Source: Dehalococcoidia bacterium
Lineage (GTDB): Bacteria > Chloroflexota > Dehalococcoidia > GIF9 > AB-539-J10
Direction of reading: 5' to 3'
Length of the DNA: 16,108 bases
Assembly (NCBI GenBank): GCA_030603485.1
Contig: JAUVXS010000020.1
Coordinates: 1-16,108 of the forward strand
Part shown: positions 6,937 to 14,432 of the stretch, one piece after another
Layout: each line of letters starts with the position of its first letter
Position numbering within the stretch: position 1 is the first letter of the stretch
Notes under the pieces: model-generated
What the model was told of the DNA's origin: nothing
The model's input: only the letters and a program-made list of their open reading frames with translations
The model's database searches: none
Made by a program: the position numbers and the translations under genes

Positions 6937-7035
6937 TTCAAAACCATCTGGGTCATTTGAATTTTGGTTATTTGACATTGTTTGAGATTTGGGTATTAGT
7001 ATTTGGAGCTTCCCCTTAAGTGTTTGGGACTTAGG
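6937..7035 (+). repeat. Degenerate ATTTG-rich tract
   Basis: A stretch poor in C on the plus strand in which ATTTG recurs at 6955, 6970, 6987 and 7001, with GTTTG at 6980 and 7022, separated by 10-15 bases of similar A/T/G text. It has no coding character. It looks like a decayed short tandem repeat or slippage-prone spacer. Confidence 0.4.
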
Positions 7036-7185
7036 ATTTCTTTAATACTATAGGGGCGATGCTTTCGCCTTGCCCTGCGAGGCCGAAGACCGCAGCTTAG
7101 CTTGGCAACAACACAAAGGAATGCATCGTAATAGCTTTCATGTCACGATTTCTGCAAATCACTATAATCGCCCATAAGGCGGTAT

Positions 7186-7899
7186 TCAGACTTCATCAAA
7201 GTCATCAAAATCTTCCAATGGCTTTCGCGGTTTTACGTCTGGAGAAATCCAGCCGCTGCGCAGGGCGAGCGCAACAGCGTGAGCTCTATCATTAGCATTT
7301 AGCTTGCGAAGGATAGCACTGACATGATTTTTGATTGTTTGCTCGCTGATTGACAGAATACGGGCGACTTCTTTATTTGAATTGCCCTCAGCAATGTAGG
7401 TCAGAATCTGTGTTTCCCTCTTGGTGAGAGGAGCAGCCACGCCTTCCATAGTTCTCGTTAAACCGCGAAATTGGTTTAAGACATGCTTGGCAACCCTGGG
7501 TCTAGTCAACAGGCTTTCATTTATGGGGTATTCACCTTTGCGGGCTTGCCTTATAGTGTTAGCCAGTTCGTCGGCAGTGGCGCTCTTGCTCAAGCAGGCT
7601 GCGGCTGCAGTTTTAATAACCTCAAAAAGCTCTTCATCATTAGGGTCAGGGCTTAGCACTATTACTTTAGTATTTGGATAGTATTGGGCAATTTTTCTAC
7701 TCAGCTCAATCCCGCTGAGGCTAGTCAGGTCAGAGCCAAGTAAAACGACATCAGGGAGATTATCTTCAATCAGCTCAAGTGCATTCTGAGTTGGATCGCA
7801 TTCCAATACCTCCAGGTCAGATTGTTGAGACAATGTCTGACGCACCCCGGCTCTGAAAAATGCTTGCTCATCAATTACCATCACTTTAATCTTATCCAT
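7186..7899 (-). CDS. Orphan NarL/FixJ-type response regulator with atypical receiver domain
   Basis: Transcription regulator of 237 residues. Residues 1-120 form a receiver-like domain and 157-215 a LuxR-type helix-turn-helix (LTKRETQILTYIAEG, NKEVARILSISEQTIKNHVS). The receiver keeps the acidic pair (D10, E11), the Ser of the switch position (S83) and the conserved Lys (K105), but the expected phospho-acceptor position in PDVVLLGSDL is Gly55; an Asp lies two residues later (D57). It may therefore not be phosphorylated in the usual way. An acidic tail (DFDDFDEV) ends the protein. No histidine kinase is adjacent. The ATG has a perfect AAGGAGGT (minus strand, 7912-7905) 5 nt upstream. Its DNA targets are unknown. 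Confidence 0.9.
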   Translation of the reverse strand: MDKIKVMVIDEQAFFRAGVRQTLSQQSDLEVLECDPTQNALELIEDNLPDVVLLGSDLTSLSGIELSRKIAQYYPNTKVIVLSPDPNDEELFEVIKTAAAACLSKSATADELANTIRQARKGEYPINESLLTRPRVAKHVLNQFRGLTRTMEGVAAPLTKRETQILTYIAEGNSNKEVARILSISEQTIKNHVSAILRKLNANDRAHAVALALRSGWISPDVKPRKPLEDFDDFDEV

Positions 7900-7976
7900 C
7901 AGCCACCTCCTTGTTAAGTTTTATTTCCTTAATTCAAATATCTTCTTGATTATTTAGCTTTAGTTCCAGTGATTAT

Positions 7977-8004
7977 CGTATAACGTAATTCTCCCTGATG
8001 TCAA
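7977..8004 (-). promoter_or_regulatory. Candidate promoter of the response regulator gene
   Basis: A perfect minus-strand -35 box, TTGACA (8004-7999), is followed after 16 nt by TATACG (7982-7977), or after 18 nt by TACGAT. The -10 is weak. It points toward the regulator start at 7899 with a leader of about 70 nt, and sits back to back with the promoter at 8048-8075. Confidence 0.5.
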
Positions 8005-8047
8005 TAGTCTATATTATATCATCCCGCGCTGCCAGGCCTTTGGGGGC

Positions 8048-8075
8048 TTGACAAGTGCCATTGAGGTAGTATAAT
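8048..8075 (+). promoter_or_regulatory. Consensus sigma70-type promoter of the winged-helix gene
   Basis: Perfect TTGACA (8048-8053) and perfect TATAAT (8070-8075) with a 16-nt spacer. Expected start is near 8082, giving a leader of about 32 nt. The -10 is part of the 10-base sequence GTAGTATAAT, which recurs at 8106-8115 over the start codon. Confidence 0.75.
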
Positions 8076-8115
8076 AGTAATAGGCCTAAAGTACTAAATA
8101 GTGGTGTAGTATAAT
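8066..8115 (+). repeat. Two exact 10-base direct repeats flanking the leader (possible operator)
   Basis: GTAGTATAAT occurs at 8066-8075 (over the -10 box) and 8106-8115 (over the ATG), exactly 40 bases apart, about four helical turns. Such spacing would suit a DNA-binding protein acting on one face of the helix; autoregulation by the downstream winged-helix protein is inference. Chance similarity in A/T-rich text cannot be excluded. Confidence 0.4.
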
Positions 8116-8389
8116 GAATCTGCGAAGGTCTAATATAGAGATAATAGCTGATATGCTCCGGGTTGGGGAAAATGGCGCTGGTAAGACAGAGATTATGTAT
8201 AGCGCCAATATGAGCTATGCCCAGATACAAAAATATCTCGGTTTCCTCTTGAGCCACGGGCTTATTCACAAAGTAGAGGTGGGGAATCCCATAGTCACCT
8301 ATCACGTAACGGAGAAGGGCGGGGAGCTGCTTAGAAATATAAACACCATAGTAGAAGTTCTCGAGTTCCGAAATGGCAATGGAGCTTGA
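8114..8389 (+). CDS. Small winged-helix DNA-binding protein, HTH_45-like
   Basis: Ninety-one residues that make up a single winged helix. RRSNIEIIADMLR opens the first helix, TEIMYSANMSYAQIQKYLGFLLSHGLI is the helix-turn-helix, and VTYHVTEKGGELLRNI is the wing and closing helix. The pattern (IEII.D.L....g..kT.Im..anls..q...yl..L...gli......Y..TekG...l) is that of the HTH_45 family, abundant in archaea and also found in Dehalococcoidia (known of the family). The ATG has only a weak GGTG upstream. It is divergent from the response regulator and followed by a ribbon-helix-helix-like gene. It is probably a transcription regulator of unknown targets. Confidence 0.82.
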   Translation: MNLRRSNIEIIADMLRVGENGAGKTEIMYSANMSYAQIQKYLGFLLSHGLIHKVEVGNPIVTYHVTEKGGELLRNINTIVEVLEFRNGNGA

Positions 8390-8413
8390 GACTTGAATGT
8401 TATGGAGTTATAG

Positions 8414-8446
8414 AGGGGTGCCTGGAAGTAGTGTGAGGTCACCCCT
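8414..8446 (+). terminator. Weak hairpin after the winged-helix gene
   Basis: AGGGGTG (8414-8420) and CACCCCT (8440-8446) form a 7-bp stem with a 19-nt loop, followed by TGTTT. The long loop and interrupted T-run make it a poor intrinsic terminator; it could instead be a leader structure for the next gene. Confidence 0.3.
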
Positions 8447-8494
8447 TGTTTAACATAAAAATATAAGGAGTGTTACGTATGATAGGAGCCGTAT

Positions 8495-8821
8495 ATGTCT
8501 GAAAAAAGGATGCTAATAGTAGATGCTGAGCTGGTGAAAAAGGTAGACGACAATCGGGGTGATATGGGACAGTCTGAGTTCATCAACTTTCTTATCGAGA
8601 GTCAGTTGAAGGAAGAGGAAGAAAATAGAAAGCAAGGCGGCGTAACCCGAGAAGAATTTCACCAGTTTCAGGAAGGAACGAAAGAGCTATTACGCAATTT
8701 CCTGGAATTCTTTATCAGCTACGGGTTGGAGCTAGGCAAGCAACCTGGCGATAACGAATTCGAGCAATTGACCCGAAAACTGCAAAGTCTAGGTGGCTCG
8801 GCAAAAGTAAAAAGTTCCTGA
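8495..8821 (+). CDS. Ribbon-helix-helix-like small protein with acidic C-terminal region
   Basis: One hundred and eight residues. The N-terminal 45 read as a ribbon-helix-helix domain: a strand (KRMLIVDAELVKKVD), then helices around RGDMGQSEFINFLIESQLKE, close to the CopG/Arc pattern '..l..eL...vD...g.sSefI..li...l'. The rest is highly charged and helical (EEEENRKQGG, EEFHQFQEGTKELLRNFLEFF), perhaps for oligomerisation. The ATG has AGGAG (8484-8488) 6 nt upstream. A seven-codon mini-ORF overlaps the start (see findings). There is no toxin-like gene beside it, so an antitoxin role is not supported; a small DNA-binding regulator is likelier. The exact family is not recognised. Confidence 0.72.
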   Translation: MSEKRMLIVDAELVKKVDDNRGDMGQSEFINFLIESQLKEEEENRKQGGVTREEFHQFQEGTKELLRNFLEFFISYGLELGKQPGDNEFEQLTRKLQSLGGSAKVKSS

Positions 8822-8995
8822 CATGCTTTCCTCGCATTTTTCTCGGCAATAACATTCTCCACAGCTTCAAATAGAACTATCTTCTAGAACATAATCTCTT
8901 CCCAAGTTTCCCCAACCTTGTCATAGTATTCTCAAGACAGTGAAGTTCCTGCGTTGTCATCTTGACTGACACGAAGGAAAGCAGGAGGCATAACT

Positions 8996-10663
8996 ATGAC
9001 AAGACCGATTGACTTACTGCGCGAGGGCAAGAAAGAGGAGCTATGGAAGATGTGCTGCGGATTTCTCGACCTCAGCCTGGAGCAGTTTATGGCTATCCAG
9101 AAGAGACTGCTTCAGGAGCAAATTGAGTTACTAAAGAGGTGTGAATTGGGCAGGCAGGTGATGAGCGGCGCCATGCCCGAGACAGTGGAAGAGTTTCGGC
9201 AGCAGGTACCTTTGACGACCTATGCTGATTACTTACCTGAGCTTGTGGAAAAGAGGGAGGATGTATTACCGGTAAGGCCTGCCATATGGGTGCGTACTGT
9301 CGGCAGGATTGGTGAGTATAACTTCAAATGGGTGCCCTTATCTGCGAGGTTCGTATATGAATTTGAGCGAGTGGTTGGTGGCGTTGGGCTTTTGGCCTCC
9401 TGCAACTCTCAAGGCGATTTTCTGGTGAAAGAACATTTAAAAACATTAGCCACTATGGCGTCCCGCGATTATGGGTCAGGTGTCGTGGGATATCTGATGC
9501 AACAGGCACTCGGCTTCGATATCATGCCCTGCAATGCAGAGGAAATGACATTTCATGAAAAGATAGAAGCCGGTTTTGAGGAGGCTTTATCTCAGGGGCT
9601 TGATGCTTTTGGTGGATTGCCCTCTATTTTAGTCTATATCGGCGAGATGTTTAAGCAAGGAGCAATAAATGTAGACACTCGTTTTTTACTATCTCATCCC
9701 ATGGCATCTGCTCGCTTCATTAGAGGACTAATTAAGAGCAAACTAGCCCGTCGTCCTCTATTGCCCAAGGATTTGTGGTCGATTCAGGTAGTTGTGGGAG
9801 GAGGCGCCGATAGTGCCATTTTCCGGGAAAGGGTAGAGGAACTGTGGGGAAAGCAACCTTTGGAAATATACGGTGCCACTGAGGGTGGCATTTATGCTAC
9901 CCAGACCTGGGATTATGAGGGCATGACTTTTATTCCCAATCTCAACTTCTTCGAGTTTATTCCTGAAAAAGAACAGTTCAAATGGCAATTGGATCATTCC
10001 TACCAGCCAAAGACTATCCTGCTGGATGAAGTGAATGAGGGGGAGAGATACGAGATAGTCACCACTAACTTTCACGGCGGTATCATGACGAGGTATCGGA
10101 TTGGCGACATAATAAAGATAACCTCATTGCGAAACGAAAAACTCGATACTGATATTCCCCAGATGGTATTCGATGGCCGCGCTGATGACCTCGTTGATAT
10201 TGCTGGTCTTGGTCGGCTAACGGAAAGAATGATCGGGGAGGCAATTGAAAAGACCGGCATTCCTTGTGTAGATTGGGTAGCACGCAAGGAAATGATTGAT
10301 AACAAGCCCCTTTTGCATCTCTATCTTGAACTTGGAGACGGTTATATTGCCAGTGCAGAAAGTGTGGCGGCTGCAACGCGTGAGCAGTTCCGAAGATTGG
10401 ACAGAAAGTATCGCTGCAATTTCTACAGCCTCATCGGCGATATGGAGACTATGCTGGATTTAGAGCCGGTACAGGTTAGCTTGCTTCCACAAGGCGCCTT
10501 CTCCAGTTATATATCCCAGCGGCAGGCCCAGAGTGTAGCTCCAGATCACGTGAAGCCGACACACGTCAATCCCACAGATAAAGTTCTTTCTGAGCTAGGA
10601 GCTCCTAGGGTTGTGGTGGAAGCTGTGGCAGTAACTGAAGCCGAACGCGCTACTGCCCGGTGA
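8996..10663 (+). CDS. GH3 auxin-responsive promoter family protein (adenylate-forming enzyme)
   Basis: Member of the GH3 family, ANL-type enzymes that activate a carboxylic acid with ATP and, in plants, join it to an amino acid. The substrate of bacterial members is largely unknown. The 555 residues show the family's N-terminal block VPLTTYADYL (71-80), a nucleotide-binding stretch VVVGGGADS, the acyl-adenylate motif YGATEGG (292-298) and the hinge-region motif RYRIGDII (366-373), followed by a FDGRADDLVDIAG block. No signal peptide or TM segment is seen, so it is cytoplasmic. The length matches the family. The start ATG has AGGAGG about 8 nt upstream. The gene appears monocistronic, with a terminator 47 nt after the stop. 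The last 40 residues are low-complexity and probably dispensable. Confidence 0.88.
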   Translation: MTRPIDLLREGKKEELWKMCCGFLDLSLEQFMAIQKRLLQEQIELLKRCELGRQVMSGAMPETVEEFRQQVPLTTYADYLPELVEKREDVLPVRPAIWVRTVGRIGEYNFKWVPLSARFVYEFERVVGGVGLLASCNSQGDFLVKEHLKTLATMASRDYGSGVVGYLMQQALGFDIMPCNAEEMTFHEKIEAGFEEALSQGLDAFGGLPSILVYIGEMFKQGAINVDTRFLLSHPMASARFIRGLIKSKLARRPLLPKDLWSIQVVVGGGADSAIFRERVEELWGKQPLEIYGATEGGIYATQTWDYEGMTFIPNLNFFEFIPEKEQFKWQLDHSYQPKTILLDEVNEGERYEIVTTNFHGGIMTRYRIGDIIKITSLRNEKLDTDIPQMVFDGRADDLVDIAGLGRLTERMIGEAIEKTGIPCVDWVARKEMIDNKPLLHLYLELGDGYIASAESVAAATREQFRRLDRKYRCNFYSLIGDMETMLDLEPVQVSLLPQGAFSSYISQRQAQSVAPDHVKPTHVNPTDKVLSELGAPRVVVEAVAVTEAERATAR

Positions 10664-10710
10664 CACCAGCATAGTTAAGAGAAAACCAGGACGTCTTACC
10701 AACACAATGA

Positions 10711-10740
10711 AAGGCGAGGTTTTTACCTCGCCTTTTCCTT
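10711..10740 (+). terminator. Rho-independent terminator of the GH3-family gene
   Basis: AAGGCGAGGT (10711-10720), a TTTT loop and ACCTCGCCTT (10725-10734) form a perfect 10-bp stem, followed by a T-rich TTCCTT tail. The A-run before the stem is weak, so in the other direction it would work less well. Confidence 0.85.
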
Positions 10741-10801
10741 TATCATTATGAACCGCGCGCAAATTTTTACCGGCAACTCAGAATGAGGGTGTCTAAGAAC
10801 A

Positions 10802-10827
10802 CGGTACGAGGCTTCAGCCTCGTGCCG
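10802..10827. repeat. Palindromic hairpin element in the intergenic region
   Basis: CGGTACGAGGCT (10802-10813), TC, and AGCCTCGTGCCG (10816-10827) form a 12-bp stem with one T-G wobble. It lacks a T-run, so it is not an intrinsic terminator. A further imperfect pair, CGACCC/GGATCG, follows near 10830-10845. It looks like a palindromic repeat unit of the dispersed kind; only one copy is in this window. Confidence 0.45.
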
Positions 10828-10920
10828 CACGACCCTAAAGGATCGCACTACCAATCTCGCCCTACGCAGGAGAATATGGCTGAGAAGACCTCTTACTTCT
10901 GGGGGGTACAATAGTCCCTC

Positions 10921-10951
10921 TTGACAGTCTACAAATTTATGTCAATAATAA
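10921..10951 (+). promoter_or_regulatory. Possible promoter/operator upstream of the c-di-GMP gene
   Basis: TTGACA (10921-10926) and TGTCAA (10940-10945) form an inverted repeat with a 13-nt spacer. The first is a perfect -35 box, but the best -10 candidate (TAATAA, 10946-10951) is 19 nt away, longer than ideal. It could be a promoter, an operator, or chance. Confidence 0.3.
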
Positions 10952-11012
10952 ACCTATATTGAAGTAATTTACGGAAATGGTGACACAACAGTTATTTAAG
11001 AGTGCTTCCTTC

Positions 11013-11038
11013 TGTCATTGGAGGGGCTCAGAATGACA
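11013..11038 (+). repeat. Short element with TGTCATT/AATGACA ends
   Basis: TGTCATT (11013-11019) and AATGACA (11032-11038) face each other around GGAGGGGCTCAG. The right half, read on the minus strand, is TGTCATTCTGAGCC, identical to the start of the dispersed repeat. It looks like a solo terminus or remnant of that element, 50 bases upstream of the next gene. Confidence 0.5.
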
Positions 11039-11087
11039 TGTAAAATTGTGCCGGAATTTATGCGTATGACTATATAGGGATAATATC

Positions 11088-14000
11088 ATGAATGCCCATG
11101 CCTTAATCGCCTTAATTGCCACGGTCGCGTATATCCCCCTATTTGTTGTTATGCTATCTAACAGACCGTGGAACAGAAAGCAAAGGTTTTTCTTTCTATT
11201 CTTGATTCCCGCAATCTTATGGAGCTTAGTTGGCTTCTTTGGCCGCACTGATTTCTTTATGTGGGAGCAGTTGGTGGCAGTTAGACTTGCCGTGTGCGTT
11301 ACCATTTGGATGCTTATTCATCTTCATTATTTTGTCTGCACTTTCTACCAGTCTGAACGCATCAAGATTCCCCTGGCTTATCTTTTCTTGGTAGCCACCC
11401 TTGTCTTGGTAGCGGTTGGCTACATCCCAAGGAGCATTGATGTGCAGGCCATCCCCGTCAGAGTTGATTACGGTCCCTGGATTATTGCCATAGGCTTCCT
11501 TTTTCTCTCTACCGTTGGAGTCAAGGATATATATTCTCTACTGCGAAGGCACAAGACTTCATCTGATGCGTCAGAACGTAATCAAATTGCGTATTTAATT
11601 GCTGCTATTGTTATCCTAACGGTGTCCCTTCTTACCACCATTCTTCCCCGTGTAAGCGAATACCCTGTGGGCCATATCGGGAACCTTATTATTGCCTGTG
11701 TCTTAACCTACGCTGTTGTGACCTACCGTATGCTGGATATCAGGTTTGTATTCCGCCAAGTCTTTGTATACGCGGTCCTCTATGGCAGTGGCATTGGTAT
11801 GGTATTACTGGTCTTTTGGCTCGCTCACCGATTCGTCGACTTTGAGCTTAACCTTACCTCCTTAGTGGTAACCATCGCCCTGGGAATTCCAGCCATTTTA
11901 CTTTTTGTTTCTAAAGTGGGTGCTCCCTGGCGAACGAAGATGGAGGAAGCATTTATCGGGGAAAGATACCATTATCGCAAGCTGTTATCTCAGTTTATCA
12001 CCAAGATACACAATGTCAGCACAATGGAACAGTTTGGCAGCGAGTTCATATCCCTGCTTTCTCAGTCTATTGACTGTCGCAGAGCTTGTCTGCTTTTACC
12101 GCAAGTCGAAGACGGAGCTTTTATCGCCCGATTTACCTACCCTCCTGTAGGAGATAATCCCATAAAAGAATTGAAATTAAAACCGGATAGTCCTGTTGTG
12201 ACCTGGCTGAAGCGCGAAAGTACCATATTGCCGGAAAGGAATCTCGTCATCTTCCCTGAATTTCAATCTATATGGGAGCAGGAAAAAGAGGAAATTCGAT
12301 TGGCGGGGGTGGAGATGTTTGTTCCCTTAACAAACAGGGGGGAACTTGGTGCTGTTTTGGCAATAAGTGAGAGGCGGGATGAAAAGATTTACACCGTTGA
12401 AGATATTGATTTATTGGAGTCTATCACCTCCCAGGTGGTAGCGAGCATGGAAAAGGAATATTTCCTTGAGCGATTGCAAGAGCAGGACAAAGAAATAACC
12501 CTGCTTAACCGTTTAACTACAATTGTGACCTCCAGTGTGAACATTGAGACGATATTTGAAGGTTTCGCCCAGGAATTAAAGGAGGTAGTGGATATTGACT
12601 GGGCAACGATTGCTTTGGTTGAAGGAAACGAGCTTTATTTTCTAGCTTTATCCAGCAACATAGGTTTTCCCTGGCATAGGGAGGAGAGGATACCGCTTGA
12701 AGGGACGGCAACGGAGTTCGTATGCCGGGAGAGAAAAGGTGTATATGAAGCTGATCTGGCACAATACCACAAATTCCAGACCGGAGAGAATTACCTGCAG
12801 CGAGGGATTCGCTCCATTGTTTACCTGCCCCTGAGTATCAAAGACCAGAGTATCGGTAGTTTGATTGTGGCCAGTCGCCGCCCTGGTGCTTACAGTGCCA
12901 AGCAAATAAAACTTCTCGAGCAGGTGGCTCTACAGATTGCCACCCCCATTGAGAATTCCCAACTTTATGCCCGGGCGGAACAAAGGTCTCGCATTGATGA
13001 ACTTACCGGGCTATTTAACCGGCGTCATTTTGAAGAACGGCTCAAAGAAGAGATTTCCCGACATTCCCGTTATGGCAATGTGCTCTCTTTATTCATGATT
13101 GACCTGGATAACTTTAAGTCTTATAACGACATATATGGGCACCCTTCTGGGGATATTCTTCTGAATCAGGTAGGGAGAATTATCAAGAGCGCTATCAGGA
13201 GTGCTGACCAGGCTTTTCGTTATGGCGGTGATGAATTCGTTGTTATCTTGCCTCAGACAGCCGTGATTGATGCCCGTATCGTAGCTGAGCGAGTTCTGGA
13301 AGGGGTTGCCAGGGAAATGAAGAAAAAGGAGATTGCTGTAACTTGTAGCATTGGTTTGGCTAGCTATCCTGCAGATGGAGTGATATCTGGCGAGCTTGTT
13401 ACCGTGGCTGATACTGCTCTTTATTTTGCCAAGCGTACAGGAGGTAATCGACTCTATCTCGCATCCACGATTTTATCTGAGCCGCTGGAATATGCGGGGG
13501 TTTCTGCCAGGCGTAATGGTTTGAGTGCTATTTATGCCTTAGTCTCGACAGTGGAGACCAGAGATCCCTATACTTATGGTCATTCCAGAAAAGTTAATAC
13601 TTATGCTGTAGCTTTAGCAGAAGTGATTGGACGGTCACCTGAAGATGTATCCAGGGTGAGTACTGCTGCCTTGCTTCACGACATTGGTAAAATTGGTGTT
13701 CCTGATAAAGTGCTTAATAAAAAAGGGAAGCTTAGTAAAGAAGATTGGGAAGCTATTAAGTCGCATCCTAAATTAGGAGCAAACATCGTTAGTAACGTAC
13801 CCAATCTGGTTCCTTGTATAAATAGTATTTTACATCACCATGAGAGATGGGATGGTGGTGGCTATCCTGAAGGGTTGAAGGGCGAAGAGATTTCCATGGA
13901 AGCCCGCATCCTTGCTATAGCTGATAGCTTTGAGGCCATGACTTCTACCCGTCCATACCGCGCTGCCCTATGCAGTGAAAAGGCGATAAAAGAGTTACGG

Positions 14001-14138
14001 CGATGTGCCGGGTCTCAGTTTGACCCTGGGTTGGTGGAAGTCTTCATCGGCATTATCGAAGCTGGACTTCCTGAAACAGCAAAAGTAGGCCATAGCCAAC
14101 CTGGTAAACTGCCAGGCTCAGAGCCGAATACAATGTAA
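11088..14138 (+). CDS. Membrane-bound GAF-GAF-GGDEF-HD-GYP c-di-GMP signalling protein
   Basis: Sensor with both c-di-GMP synthesis and breakdown domains, 1016 residues. Residues 1-276 contain about nine hydrophobic segments, the first seven resembling the 7TM sensor region of histidine kinases. Two GAF-like domains follow (about 300-460 and 470-620). The diguanylate cyclase domain (about 634-795) begins RIDELTGLFNRRHFE and has the intact active site GGDEF (713-717) with the inhibitory RxxD motif (RSAD) five residues before it. The HD-GYP phosphodiesterase domain (about 815-1000) has HD at 864-865 (HDIGKIGVPD), HHHE (916-919) and DGGGYP (922-927). Both catalytic domains therefore look competent. 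The ATG has a weak GGGA upstream. It stands alone, with no partner gene. Its ligand is unknown. Confidence 0.94.
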   Translation: MNAHALIALIATVAYIPLFVVMLSNRPWNRKQRFFFLFLIPAILWSLVGFFGRTDFFMWEQLVAVRLAVCVTIWMLIHLHYFVCTFYQSERIKIPLAYLFLVATLVLVAVGYIPRSIDVQAIPVRVDYGPWIIAIGFLFLSTVGVKDIYSLLRRHKTSSDASERNQIAYLIAAIVILTVSLLTTILPRVSEYPVGHIGNLIIACVLTYAVVTYRMLDIRFVFRQVFVYAVLYGSGIGMVLLVFWLAHRFVDFELNLTSLVVTIALGIPAILLFVSKVGAPWRTKMEEAFIGERYHYRKLLSQFITKIHNVSTMEQFGSEFISLLSQSIDCRRACLLLPQVEDGAFIARFTYPPVGDNPIKELKLKPDSPVVTWLKRESTILPERNLVIFPEFQSIWEQEKEEIRLAGVEMFVPLTNRGELGAVLAISERRDEKIYTVEDIDLLESITSQVVASMEKEYFLERLQEQDKEITLLNRLTTIVTSSVNIETIFEGFAQELKEVVDIDWATIALVEGNELYFLALSSNIGFPWHREERIPLEGTATEFVCRERKGVYEADLAQYHKFQTGENYLQRGIRSIVYLPLSIKDQSIGSLIVASRRPGAYSAKQIKLLEQVALQIATPIENSQLYARAEQRSRIDELTGLFNRRHFEERLKEEISRHSRYGNVLSLFMIDLDNFKSYNDIYGHPSGDILLNQVGRIIKSAIRSADQAFRYGGDEFVVILPQTAVIDARIVAERVLEGVAREMKKKEIAVTCSIGLASYPADGVISGELVTVADTALYFAKRTGGNRLYLASTILSEPLEYAGVSARRNGLSAIYALVSTVETRDPYTYGHSRKVNTYAVALAEVIGRSPEDVSRVSTAALLHDIGKIGVPDKVLNKKGKLSKEDWEAIKSHPKLGANIVSNVPNLVPCINSILHHHERWDGGGYPEGLKGEEISMEARILAIADSFEAMTSTRPYRAALCSEKAIKELRRCAGSQFDPGLVEVFIGIIEAGLPETAKVGHSQPGKLPGSEPNTM

Positions 14139-14432
14139 GCCCGACAGCTCACACAGCCCCATAAGAAATTCAAAGACTAAACACTAGAAATAGTGAGGGA
14201 AAATGACATTACCCTGACCGATATATCAACTTATGACGCGATGACGCGTTGAAAATGGGCTTGTCTGCTGGGTCACCATTGGCAAGGCTTTAACCAACTA
14301 GCTTAGTGGAGAATGATACACACCCAGAACATAGTTCCATTTACTGGTTTTTGATTCTAAAGTAAAATATTAATGCCATCTAGTTAGAATTCGTTTCTGG
14401 TCACTACCGGATAAAAAAGGAGGGATTTTAGC
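14139..14432. other. Intergenic region before the PP-loop gene
   Basis: No gene is seen in these 294 bases. It holds a tandem ATGACGCG pair near 14233-14248 and a possible promoter, TTTACT (14340-14345), 17 nt, TAAAAT (14363-14368). No terminator for the c-di-GMP gene is obvious. Confidence 0.4.
14340..14368 (+). promoter_or_regulatory. Candidate promoter of the PP-loop gene
   Basis: TTTACT (14340-14345) and TAAAAT (14363-14368) have a 17-nt spacer; the -10 differs from consensus at one base and the -35 at two. The expected leader is about 58 nt. The region is A/T-rich, so chance matches are likely. Confidence 0.35.

Larger units (their letters stand above)
6552..7185. other. Gene-free stretch between rpsF and the response regulator
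   Basis: No convincing gene is seen here. It holds a copy of the dispersed repeat (6856-6908), a degenerate ATTTG-rich tract (about 6937-7035) and small hairpins such as GGCGA-TGCTT-TCGCC near 7054-7068. A 72-residue minus-strand frame (6614-6832) has no recognisable motif and no Shine-Dalgarno sequence, so I do not call it. No tRNA-like cloverleaf was seen. Confidence 0.5.

Noticed and set aside
7169..7181. CGCC/GGCG hairpin after the response regulator as a terminator
   Set aside because: Only 4 bp, and no T-run follows on the minus strand.
8009..8305. 98-residue minus-strand ORF opposite the winged-helix gene
   Set aside because: It overlaps a well-supported gene and its consensus promoter on the other strand.
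11015..11305. 96-residue minus-strand ORF ending in a CHSEP string
   Set aside because: Shadow of the c-di-GMP gene plus the repeat remnant at 11013-11038.
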